Source of the DNA: Planotetraspora kaengkrachanensis
GTDB lineage: Bacteria > Actinomycetota > Actinomycetes > Streptosporangiales > Streptosporangiaceae
Length of the DNA: 64,000 nt
Assembly (NCBI RefSeq): GCF_016862895.1
Contig: NZ_BONV01000006.1
Coordinates: 124,001-188,000, forward strand
Direction of reading: 5' to 3'
Notes under the pieces: model-generated
What the model was told of the DNA's origin: nothing
The model's input: the letters and a program-made list of their open reading frames with translations, nothing else
Database searches by the model: none
In this document: positions 7,792-15,561 of the stretch, in pieces
How positions within the stretch are numbered: the first letter of the stretch is position 1
Layout of the letters: each line of letters begins with the position of its first letter
Position numbers and translations under genes: made by a program

Positions 7792-9566
7792 CGGGAGCCC
7801 GCGAGAACGTCAGCGAGGAGGCCCGGCCCGTGCCGGTCCTGCTGGACGTCACCGGTTTCGGGGCGGTTCCCGGGAGCCGGTCGGATGCGGGGCCTGCGGT
7901 GGCGGCGGCTTTGGCGGCCGCCGCCGCCGTGGGCGGGCCTGTGGTGGTGCGGTTTGCGCCGGGGGAGTATCACCTGTGGCCGGAGGGTGCGGCGCGGCGT
8001 GAGTTGTATGTGTCCAACACGGTGGGGGACGATCCGGCGTTCCGGGTCAAGACGATCGCGTTGTTGATCGAGTCGGTGGACGATCTGGTCATCGTGGGGG
8101 AGGGTGCCCGGCTGGTCCTGCACGGGGTGCAGACGACGTTCGCGGTGATCGATTCGCGGCGAGTGCGCCTGCAGGGTCTGGAGTTCGACTTCGCGGTGCC
8201 GACGGTGGTCGACGCCACGGTGGTGGATGCGGGCATCGCGGCAGGGCGGGCGTTTCGGGTGATCCGGGTGCCGGAGGCCACGCTGTTCGCTGTGGAGGGT
8301 GCTTCGGTCCGCTGGCACGGTGAGGTCGTCGGCTCCGGTGGGGTGGCGTGGCAAGGGTGGGACGCGCTGGATTACACGCAGATCCACGATCCCGCCGTGG
8401 GGCGGACGTGGCGCGGTGCCAATCCCCTGTTCGAGCACGTCCGGTCGATCCGGTCGGTGGGGGAGCGTGAGATCCGGATCGATTATGAGCATGCCGAGAT
8501 GCCGGCCGATGGGGGGCTGGTCTATCAGATGCGGTCGACGACGCGTGATCATCCGGGTGGGCTGGTGCTGGACAGCTCTGAGGTGACGTTGTCGGGGGTG
8601 CGGTTCCGGTTCCTGCATGGGTTCGGGGTGGTCGCGCAGATGAGCCGGGACGTCACCGTCGAGCAGTGCGAGTTTCAGACTCCGCCGGGTAGTGGGCGGC
8701 ACAGTGCGGGGTTCGCGGATTTCGTGCAGTTCTCCGGCTGTTCGGGACAGGTGGCGGTGCGGGATTGTGTGTTCGATGGGCCGCATGATGATCCGATCAA
8801 CATCCACGGCACCTACCTGCGTGTCGCGGGGCAGCCGGATCGGCGGACTCTTGCGTTGGAGTATGTGCATCGGGAGACGGCGGGGTTCGCGCAGTTCGCG
8901 CCGGGTGATGTGGTGGAGGTCGTGGATCGGGCCACGCTCGAGCCGGTCGCGTCGGCGACGGTGGAGCAGGTGTGGCAGCCGAGCGGGCGTGACCACGATC
9001 GGCCGTTGCGCGGCATCGTGGTGAGGGTCGATACCGAGTTGCCGGGTGATCTGGCCGGGTGGGCGGCGGTGGAGAACGTGACGCGGACGCCGGCTGTGCA
9101 TATTGCTCGGAATGTGTTCCGTAATGTGCCGACGCGAGGGGTGTTGGTGACCACCCGGCGTCGTGTCGTCATCGAGGGCAATCGGTTCGAGCGGATGGGG
9201 ATGGCCGGGGTTCATGTCTCGGGGGATGCGGATGAGTGGTGGGAGTCGGGGCCGGTGCGGGATCTGACGATTCGGGGTAACGAGTTCGTCGAGCCGGGTG
9301 GTCCGGCGGTATTTGTGGATCCGAGGAACTCCCGGAGCGGTCCGGGGTGTGCGGTTCACAGTGGTGTGGTCGTCGAGGGCAACCGGTTCGTGCTCGATGG
9401 TGTGCCCGCGCTCGATGCCAAGAGCACCCGCGGCATCCGGTTCACGGGCAATCACATCGTCAGGCATGGCCGGGCGATGCCCGACGTGGTCCTGCGCTCG
9501 TGCTCCGACGCGGACATCGAGGCGGGCGCCGGGGAACGGCCGCCCCGGGTCACCGAGATCGGATGA
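7788..9566 (+). CDS. GH110 alpha-1,3-galactosidase (parallel beta-helix)
   Basis: Right-handed beta-helix enzyme of 592 residues matching family GH110, which removes alpha-1,3-linked terminal galactose such as the blood-group-B and linear alpha-Gal epitopes. Recognisable features are the start DVTGFGAVPGSRSDAGPAV, the YHLWPEGAARRELYVSNT strand, the KTIALLIESVDDLVIVGEGA turn and the acidic catalytic region CVFDGPHDDPINIHGTY. A GTG start shares the sequence GTGA with the stop of the preceding gene, so translation is coupled. No signal peptide is present. Codon use is unlike its neighbours: many GTG, GGG, GTT and CAT codons, and its complement is open for about 720 codons, which hints at separate acquisition. 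Confidence 0.88.
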   Translation: MTGARENVSEEARPVPVLLDVTGFGAVPGSRSDAGPAVAAALAAAAAVGGPVVVRFAPGEYHLWPEGAARRELYVSNTVGDDPAFRVKTIALLIESVDDLVIVGEGARLVLHGVQTTFAVIDSRRVRLQGLEFDFAVPTVVDATVVDAGIAAGRAFRVIRVPEATLFAVEGASVRWHGEVVGSGGVAWQGWDALDYTQIHDPAVGRTWRGANPLFEHVRSIRSVGEREIRIDYEHAEMPADGGLVYQMRSTTRDHPGGLVLDSSEVTLSGVRFRFLHGFGVVAQMSRDVTVEQCEFQTPPGSGRHSAGFADFVQFSGCSGQVAVRDCVFDGPHDDPINIHGTYLRVAGQPDRRTLALEYVHRETAGFAQFAPGDVVEVVDRATLEPVASATVEQVWQPSGRDHDRPLRGIVVRVDTELPGDLAGWAAVENVTRTPAVHIARNVFRNVPTRGVLVTTRRRVVIEGNRFERMGMAGVHVSGDADEWWESGPVRDLTIRGNEFVEPGGPAVFVDPRNSRSGPGCAVHSGVVVEGNRFVLDGVPALDAKSTRGIRFTGNHIVRHGRAMPDVVLRSCSDADIEAGAGERPPRVTEIG

Positions 9567-9599
9567 GCGGCGCCGGCCACCGGCCGGGGCGTACGGGCG

Positions 9600-10301
9600 T
9601 CACCACGGCGCGTCGCCCGCAAGATCGAAGAAGGTGCCGGTGGGACCGCCAGGGCCGATGATCGCGGCCTGGACGATCACCTCCGCGCCCTGCTCGACCG
9701 TCTGGATCCCGTGGCCGCTCAGGCCGTGGAGGTCGGTCGCGGTGAGGCCGGGTTCGACGGCGTTGACGCGCATCTCCGGGAGCCCCTTGGCGTACTGCAC
9801 GGTGAGCATGTTCACCGCCGCCTTGGACGACGCGTAAAGGGGAAGCGTGTAGGCGCTCTGGGCGCGGCCGGGGTCGGTGACCACTCCGAACGAGCCCAGG
9901 TAGGTGCTGACGTTGACGATCACGGGGGACGCGGATCCACGCAGCAGAGGCAGGAACGCCTGGGTGACGCGGACGACGCCGAAGACGTTCACGTCGTAGA
10001 CGGAGCGGGCGGCGCCGATCGAGACGTCGCCGGGCCCCACCATGCCTTCGAAGATCCCCGCGTTGTTGACCAGGACGTCGAGCCGGCCCTCCGCACGGGC
10101 GAGCTCCTCCGCCGCCGCGGCGACGGAGGCGTCGTCGGTGACGTCGAGGAGCACGAACCGGGCGCCCAGTTCGGCGGCGGCCGCACGGCCGCGGCCGGCG
10201 TCGCGGGCCCCGATGTAGACGGTGTGCCCGAGCGCGAGGAGCCGGCGGGCGGTTTCGCGGCCGAGGCCCTTGTTGGCCCCGGTGACGAGCGTGACGGTCA
10301 T
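9600..10301 (-). CDS. SDR family NAD(P)-dependent oxidoreductase
   Basis: Classical short-chain dehydrogenase of 233 residues. The cofactor motif TGANKGLG is at the N-terminus, the NNAG motif follows DVLVNNAGIF, and the catalytic pair is YASSK in LYASSKAAVNMLT. GGAG stands before the ATG at 10301. It converges on the GH110 gene and is divergent from an XRE/MmyB-type regulator, a pairing very common in actinomycetes where the regulator controls the dehydrogenase. Substrate unknown. Confidence 0.92.
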   Translation of the reverse strand: MTVTLVTGANKGLGRETARRLLALGHTVYIGARDAGRGRAAAAELGARFVLLDVTDDASVAAAAEELARAEGRLDVLVNNAGIFEGMVGPGDVSIGAARSVYDVNVFGVVRVTQAFLPLLRGSASPVIVNVSTYLGSFGVVTDPGRAQSAYTLPLYASSKAAVNMLTVQYAKGLPEMRVNAVEPGLTATDLHGLSGHGIQTVEQGAEVIVQAAIIGPGGPTGTFFDLAGDAPW

Positions 10302-10419
10302 CGGTGATCTCCTTCGGTCGCGGATTCCGGCCTCGAGTCTCGATCCCCCGCCTGACCTGCAGGGGAGGCCCCGCTCATCCTGGGATTGGCAGGGACAGTC
10401 ACGCCCGGCGGAAGGCGGT

Positions 10420-10425
10420 TAGCCT
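10420..10425 (+). promoter_or_regulatory. -10 element for a leaderless XRE regulator transcript
   Basis: TAGCCT ends six bases before the GTG start at 10432. That spacing places transcription start at the start codon, and no ribosome binding site is present. No good -35 is visible. Confidence 0.45.
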
Positions 10426-10431
10426 CGACTC

Positions 10432-11349
10432 GTGGACACGACCAACGCGCTGGGCGCCTACCTGCGCGCACGACGCGATCTGGTCCGGCCCGAGGACGTC
10501 GGCCTGATCGCCGGCGGGCGGAGGCGGGTGCCCGGCCTCCGCCGCGAGGAGCTGGCGATGCTGGCCGGCATCAGCTCCGACTACTACCTGCGTCTGGAGC
10601 AGGGACGTGGCCGGCATCCGTCCGCCCAGATACTCGACGCGCTCGCCGGGGCACTGCGGCTCGACGCGGCGGCCACCGCTCACCTGCACCAGCTGGCCCG
10701 GCCGAGGGTCCGCCGCAGCCCGCGCCCGCGCGCCGAGCGGGTCCCCGCCGGGATCGCGCAGCTCGTCGACCAGTTCCCCATGCCCGCCTACGTGTACGGC
10801 AGATACATGGACGTGCTGGCGGCCAACGCCCTCGCCCGTGCGCTGTCGCCCAACTTCAGGCCCGGCCGCAACGTGCTGCGGCAGGTGTTCCTCGATCCCG
10901 GCGATCGCGAGCTGTACCTGGACTGGGAGCGCGCGACGGCCGGGGTTGTGGGCGGTCTGCGCGCCGCGGCGGGGGCAGACCCCGAGGATCCGCGCCTGGC
11001 GGCGCTGGTCGGCGAGCTGTCGATCCGCAGCGATCGTTTCCGGACCCTCTGGGCCCGCGCCGAGGTCGGGCATCGCCGGGACGGCACGAGCCACCTGATG
11101 CATCCGAAGGTCGGCGAGCTGCACCTGCGGCACGAGAAGCTCGTCATTCCCGGAGCGGACGGGCTGCAGCTCATCATTTACCACACCGAGCCCGGGACGG
11201 AGTCGGCCCAGGCACTCGCTCTCCTCGGGTCGATCGCGGCCACCGAGGAGCTCGAGGCGGCCGCGGGAAAGGATGACGCCGTCCGTGGAACGCCGCGGGC
11301 GCCGGTCAGTGATCCCCGGGACGCCGGCGCAGCGGGATCGACGTCGTGA
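10432..11349 (+). CDS. XRE-family regulator with MmyB-like ligand domain
   Basis: DNA-binding regulator of 305 residues. The helix-turn-helix spans about residues 35-60 (RREELAMLAGISSDYYLRLE), preceded by the actinobacterial lead-in YLRARRDLVRPEDVGL. Residues from about 105 onward match the PAS-like MmyB ligand-binding domain. The GTG at 10432 has no Shine-Dalgarno sequence but sits behind a -10 at leaderless spacing. It is divergent from the SDR gene it probably regulates. Its 3' end overlaps the convergent PAP2 gene by 44 bp. A remnant of a second gene of this family lies at 37338. Confidence 0.92.
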   Translation: MDTTNALGAYLRARRDLVRPEDVGLIAGGRRRVPGLRREELAMLAGISSDYYLRLEQGRGRHPSAQILDALAGALRLDAAATAHLHQLARPRVRRSPRPRAERVPAGIAQLVDQFPMPAYVYGRYMDVLAANALARALSPNFRPGRNVLRQVFLDPGDRELYLDWERATAGVVGGLRAAAGADPEDPRLAALVGELSIRSDRFRTLWARAEVGHRRDGTSHLMHPKVGELHLRHEKLVIPGADGLQLIIYHTEPGTESAQALALLGSIAATEELEAAAGKDDAVRGTPRAPVSDPRDAGAAGSTS

Positions 11350-11887
11350 GCACGGCGGCGATCGCGAAGCACGCGCCCCCGATCACGTCGACGGGGTAGT
11401 GGTAGCCGCTGCCGACGAGTCCGATCCCCGCCATGACGGTCACGACGGCGGCGACGGCCGCGGCCACGGCCCGTGCCGTCCCCGGTGCCGCCAGTACGGC
11501 GAGCACGGTGAGCGCGGCGACGAGGCTGACGGTGTGGCCGCTCGGATAGGCGAGGTAGCCATTGAGCGGGCGGTCGAACAGCGGTTTGAGCACCCAGGTG
11601 TTCAGCGCCACCGGGAGCAGCGTTCCGGCCAGGCAGAAGGCCGCCGCGTCCCATCGGCGCCGCACCGCGCAGGCGAGGGCCGTCAGTGCGATCAGGGGGA
11701 TGAGGACGTACGGCTCCGTCGGCAGGAGGAGCAGGCGGAGCAGCAGGGTGTCCCGCGAGAACTCCTCGACGATCCAGCGCTGGAGCCCCCCTTCGACGGG
11801 GCCGGGCCGATCTCCGGCCACCCACAAGCCCAGTCCCAGCGTGACCGTCGCCGTGACGGCCGCGCCTGCGCCTTTCCCGCTCATCAC
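11306..11887 (-). CDS. PAP2-family phosphatase, membrane
   Basis: Lipid-phosphate phosphatase of 193 residues with about five membrane segments. The three PAP2 motifs are visible: KPLFDRP, PSGHT and GSGYHYPVDVIGG, whose His and Asp are the catalytic pair. Likely role is dephosphorylation of a prenyl or lipid pyrophosphate at the membrane; the substrate is not evident. The start is GTG 11887 or the adjacent ATG 11884. It is not in an operon. Confidence 0.9.
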   Translation of the reverse strand: MMSGKGAGAAVTATVTLGLGLWVAGDRPGPVEGGLQRWIVEEFSRDTLLLRLLLLPTEPYVLIPLIALTALACAVRRRWDAAAFCLAGTLLPVALNTWVLKPLFDRPLNGYLAYPSGHTVSLVAALTVLAVLAAPGTARAVAAAVAAVVTVMAGIGLVGSGYHYPVDVIGGACFAIAAVLTTSIPLRRRPGDH

Positions 11888-12073
11888 GCCTGGACCTTAT
11901 CCGGGGCGTCGCGGCGCGAAAACGTGGGTGTGACGCGCCCACCTTTCCTGCCGCCGTCTCACCTAGCGTGTTGCGAAGACGCCGCCGTGACGCCGGGCAG
12001 CGGGCGGGGCCGACCAGCCCCCGCCAAGGCGCGGCCGCGCGGGTGGGGGAGTCCTTGTTCGAAAGGATCGGCG

Positions 12074-12919
12074 ATGGCGGATTTCAGCATTACCAACGCG
12101 AGCGCGGAGGACATCAGACGCATCGGCGGATGGGCCGCCGACGAGGGCTGGAACCCGGGCAGGTCGGACGGGCAGGCCTTCTTCTCCGCCGATCCGCACG
12201 GCTTCTTCATCGGGAGGCTCGAAGGAGAGGCCGTGGCGTCGATATCCGCCATCAGGTACGGAACCGATTTCGGGTTCATCGGGTTGTACATCGCCCGGCC
12301 GTCGGTCCGCGGGCAGGGCTACGGGATCCAGGTCTGGCGGGCGGGCATGGAACACCTGGCCGGCCGCAACATCGGGCTCGACGGGGTGGTCGAGCAGCAG
12401 GACAACTATCAGACGTCGGGGTTCAGGCGCGCCTGGAACAACCTCCGCTTCGAGGGCGTCCCGCTGGGCGCGGACGCGCTGGGCGACGTCACGCTGATCG
12501 ACGCGCGGGCGGTTCCGTTCGACCGGATCGCCGCCTACGACCGCCGGTTCTTCCCCGCGCCGCGCGACGCGTTCCTGTCCTCGTGGATCGGCCTGCCCGA
12601 CCGTACGGCTCTCGCGGCCGTGCGCGACGGACGGCTGCACGGTCTCGGCGTCATACGGGCCGCGGGCACGGCGCCGCGCGTTGGGCCGCTCTACGCCTCC
12701 TCTCTGGACGTCGCGATCGCGCTGATGAACGCGCTGGCGGCCAGCGTGCCGGGGTCGCCCGTCGTCGTCGACGTCCCCGACATCAACAAGGCGTCGGTGC
12801 AGATGATGGAGCGGCTCGGACTGGAGCCGGTCTTCGAGGCGGCCCGGATGTACACCGGTCCCGTGCCCGACGTCGACCTGCCCGGAATCTACGCCGTCAC
12901 CAGCATCGAACTGGGCTAG
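12074..12919 (+). CDS. GNAT family N-acetyltransferase
   Basis: Protein of 281 residues. The first half is an acetyl-CoA-binding GNAT fold with the motif VRGQGYGIQVW; the second half (about residues 150-281) is a GNAT-like C-terminal domain of the kind found in two-domain acetyltransferases. AAGGA precedes the ATG at 12074. The acceptor substrate is unknown. It converges with the next gene, with 3 bp between the stops. Confidence 0.87.
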   Translation: MADFSITNASAEDIRRIGGWAADEGWNPGRSDGQAFFSADPHGFFIGRLEGEAVASISAIRYGTDFGFIGLYIARPSVRGQGYGIQVWRAGMEHLAGRNIGLDGVVEQQDNYQTSGFRRAWNNLRFEGVPLGADALGDVTLIDARAVPFDRIAAYDRRFFPAPRDAFLSSWIGLPDRTALAAVRDGRLHGLGVIRAAGTAPRVGPLYASSLDVAIALMNALAASVPGSPVVVDVPDINKASVQMMERLGLEPVFEAARMYTGPVPDVDLPGIYAVTSIELG

Positions 12920-12922
12920 GTC

Positions 12923-14476
12923 CTAGCCGGCCGGTTGTCTCGCGGGCCGGCGCCGGGCGCGGGACCGGATCGCCGCACCGGCGCTCACAGCGAACACCAG
13001 CACGTACAGGACGCCCGCGAGCAGCCGTGCCGTGCCGTAGTCGTCGAGCCATCCGGCGCTCCAGCTCAGGAAGGGCAGGTAGACGGCGGAGAAGGCCGCC
13101 GGCAGGACCACGAGGTGTCGCCGGCTCGTCTTGGGCCGTTTGGAAGCGAGCATGCCGGCGGCCCCGCCCATCGCGGTGAACAGACCCATCCCCCAGAACA
13201 CGATCGTCATCAGGCTGTCCTCGGGCGTCCTCGGGCCGGACCCCAGCCACCAGGGCACCAGCAGACTGGCGATCGTGATTACGACCGGCGCGATCGCCCA
13301 TCCGGTGATCGCCAGGACGACGAGCAACATGACGATCGCGCCGAGGACGGCCATGCCGGTCTCCGCGAGGATCTGAGAACCGGTGGAGGACAACGGCGGG
13401 GCCGACGACTCTGACAGGTTGTCCCGGTCGTCGGCGAGCGAGAGCCGGCGCCACTGTCCTGACGGGTCGCGAAGGGCCACACCGTCGGCCCCGTCGGCGA
13501 CCGCGACGACGTGCCCCCCGGGCACGGGCAGGACGGCCACGGCCATCGAGGCGACCGGGAGCGCCTTCGCGTTCAGGTAAGGAGGCTCGTGGTTCCTCTC
13601 CAGCCAGCCCTGCCGGCCCGGTGAGATCTGCCAGTCCACCGACCAGGTCGCTCCGCCGTCGGCGGACCGCTCGACCTTCAGCCGGGGCGGCAGCACCCGA
13701 TAACACAGCCGCGGCTCACCGGGGACGCAGGCGCGGGTCTGAGGCGGTGCCGAGGGGCGGTCCTCCATACGACGCCACGACCGGCCCTGGTCGTTCGTGA
13801 CAAGGGCTTCCCTCTGCGGGTCCAGGAACGCGAAGATCTGCCCGTCGTCGGCCTCCACCTGCACGACCGAGGAATCGGAAGGGGCGCCGGCAGCGGAGGT
13901 GGCCGTCACCGCCAAGACGGCGGCCGGCAGGGCGAGCACGACCCGGATGGGCCGTACCGTGCGTTCTGCCTGACGCACCGTTCTATCCGAGAAGGCGGGC
14001 CGGACGCGTCTCCAGACCAGCCAGGCGAGGGTGAGAGCAGGAAGAGCCGCGAGGTCGGTGGCGTCGGCGACGACCGTGGCGGAGGGGGTGAACACCGCCC
14101 ACACGCGCTCGGCCGTCTCGGCCCCCGCCGCGGTCGCCTTGACCAGAGCGAAGGCCGCACCCGTCAGCATGATCGCCGCCAGAGCCGCCCAGTCATCAGA
14201 CCTGGAACGGGACACAGGCACGGGAGGGACACGGTCCGCCGTGAGACGGGCCTTCAGGACCGGAAACCGGGCCGCGGCCGACACGATCGGCGAGAGCAGG
14301 AGCGCCAGAAGCGGCGGCGTGACCAACATCCCGGCCACATCGCTGAGTTTGCCGGTGACCGCTCCCGGCCACACGCGTTTGAGCAGGTGGTCGTTGACGA
14401 TCAGCAGGGCGACCGCGACCAGGGTCACCGGGTGACAGAGCCATGCCACCGGCGTCGCAGGACCTTTAGCGGACAT
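12923..14476 (-). CDS. polytopic membrane protein with Asp-box (sialidase-like repeat) ectodomain
   Basis: Protein of 517 residues I do not recognise as a named family. About five membrane helices occupy residues 10-195, then a roughly 190-residue non-membrane region, then four more helices from about residue 360. The middle region has two Asp-box motifs, TNDQGRSW and SADGGATW, typical of beta-propeller BNR repeats. Conserved-looking cysteines (TRACVPGEPRLCY) fit an extracytoplasmic domain. It could sense or bind a surface ligand. The neighbours give no clear functional clue. Confidence 0.75.
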   Translation of the reverse strand: MSAKGPATPVAWLCHPVTLVAVALLIVNDHLLKRVWPGAVTGKLSDVAGMLVTPPLLALLLSPIVSAAARFPVLKARLTADRVPPVPVSRSRSDDWAALAAIMLTGAAFALVKATAAGAETAERVWAVFTPSATVVADATDLAALPALTLAWLVWRRVRPAFSDRTVRQAERTVRPIRVVLALPAAVLAVTATSAAGAPSDSSVVQVEADDGQIFAFLDPQREALVTNDQGRSWRRMEDRPSAPPQTRACVPGEPRLCYRVLPPRLKVERSADGGATWSVDWQISPGRQGWLERNHEPPYLNAKALPVASMAVAVLPVPGGHVVAVADGADGVALRDPSGQWRRLSLADDRDNLSESSAPPLSSTGSQILAETGMAVLGAIVMLLVVLAITGWAIAPVVITIASLLVPWWLGSGPRTPEDSLMTIVFWGMGLFTAMGGAAGMLASKRPKTSRRHLVVLPAAFSAVYLPFLSWSAGWLDDYGTARLLAGVLYVLVFAVSAGAAIRSRARRRPARQPAG

Positions 14477-14547
14477 GCCCGCCTCGCTTGCCCTCGTGTG
14501 CTCCGGTTACGGACGTAGCCAGATCATCGAGTCGGCCGACGAGACTT

Positions 14548-15561
14548 TCAAGGGCCGGTCCGACCTTGAACGGCACCGTGATCGTCCGCCGTGCCCGTCG
14601 TGCCCGACGACGCGTGGAACGCGTCGAGGGCGATCTCCAGGTCGAGGGACCCGCCCGCCTCGTGCCCGTTGAACTCCCAGGCCCGGATCTCCTTAGGTCC
14701 CGCGTAGGCGTGGAAGGCCGCGAAGGCGGTCGCCGGCGGGCACACCTGGTCCATCAGCCCGGTCGAGAACCACGCAGGCGCGGTGGCGCGCTGCGCGAAG
14801 GCGATCCCGTCGAAGTACGCCAGGGTCGCGAAGACGTCCGCCACCGCGCCGCGGTGCGTGCCCAGATACCCGGCGATCTCGAGATACGGGCCGTCGGTGC
14901 TCTGCCGGACGCCCTGCCGGATGTCGCACAGCAGCGGCGCCTGGAGATGAACCGCGCGCAGATCCGGCACCAGGCCGGCCGCGGCCAGCGCGATCCCGCC
15001 GCCCTGGCTCGCCCCGACGACCGAGACCCTCGCGGGATCGACCAGGTCGACGGCGCGCACCGCCTCGACCGCGCGGACGGCGTCGGTGAACACGCGCCGG
15101 TAGAAGTACGTCTCCTTCGCGGTGATGCCACGGGTCATGAACCCCGGGTACGACGGACCCGAGCCGACCGGGTCGGGGGTGTGGCCGCCCGCCCACGCCC
15201 CGCCCTGGCCCCGGGTGTCCATCAGCAGGTGCGCGTATCCGGCGGAGGGCCACAGCAGGTCCTCCAGCGGGTGGCCGCGGCCGCTGGCGTAGCCGTGGTA
15301 CTGCACGACCGCGGGCAGCGGGCCGCTTCGGTGGCGGGGGACGCGCAACCACGCCCTGACCGGGTCGCCGCCGAATCCGCGGAAGGTCACATCGAACACG
15401 TCGATGGTCCGCAGCCTCGTGGCGACCGGCGCCAGCGTCAGGTCGAGGGGGTGGGACGCCGCGGCGTCGAGGGTGCCGCGCCAGAACGCGTCGAAGTCCG
15501 CCGGCGTCTCGTAGCCACTGCGGTACGTCCAGAGATCGGCCTGCTCAGGTCCGGCGGTCAT
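14548..15561 (-). CDS. CE7-type acetyl esterase (acetylxylan esterase/cephalosporin-C deacetylase family)
   Basis: Alpha/beta hydrolase of 337 residues that removes O-acetyl groups from sugars. The family hallmarks are present: the nucleophile in GASQGGG, the Asp in GLMDQVCPP, the His in NGHEAGG, and the RGQGG segment. Length is close to the usual 320. No signal peptide, so it would de-acetylate imported oligosaccharides. It is the last gene of the leftward arm of locus B and shares ATGA with the stop of the GH95 gene before it, which implies that the GH95 substrate is acetylated. Confidence 0.9.
   Translation of the reverse strand: MTAGPEQADLWTYRSGYETPADFDAFWRGTLDAAASHPLDLTLAPVATRLRTIDVFDVTFRGFGGDPVRAWLRVPRHRSGPLPAVVQYHGYASGRGHPLEDLLWPSAGYAHLLMDTRGQGGAWAGGHTPDPVGSGPSYPGFMTRGITAKETYFYRRVFTDAVRAVEAVRAVDLVDPARVSVVGASQGGGIALAAAGLVPDLRAVHLQAPLLCDIRQGVRQSTDGPYLEIAGYLGTHRGAVADVFATLAYFDGIAFAQRATAPAWFSTGLMDQVCPPATAFAAFHAYAGPKEIRAWEFNGHEAGGSLDLEIALDAFHASSGTTGTADDHGAVQGRTGP

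Noticed and set aside
7305-9467. 720-codon open frame on the minus strand across the GH110 gene
   Set aside because: It is rich in His, Arg and Pro with no domain, and lies opposite a clear beta-helix enzyme; a by-product of the GH110 codon pattern.
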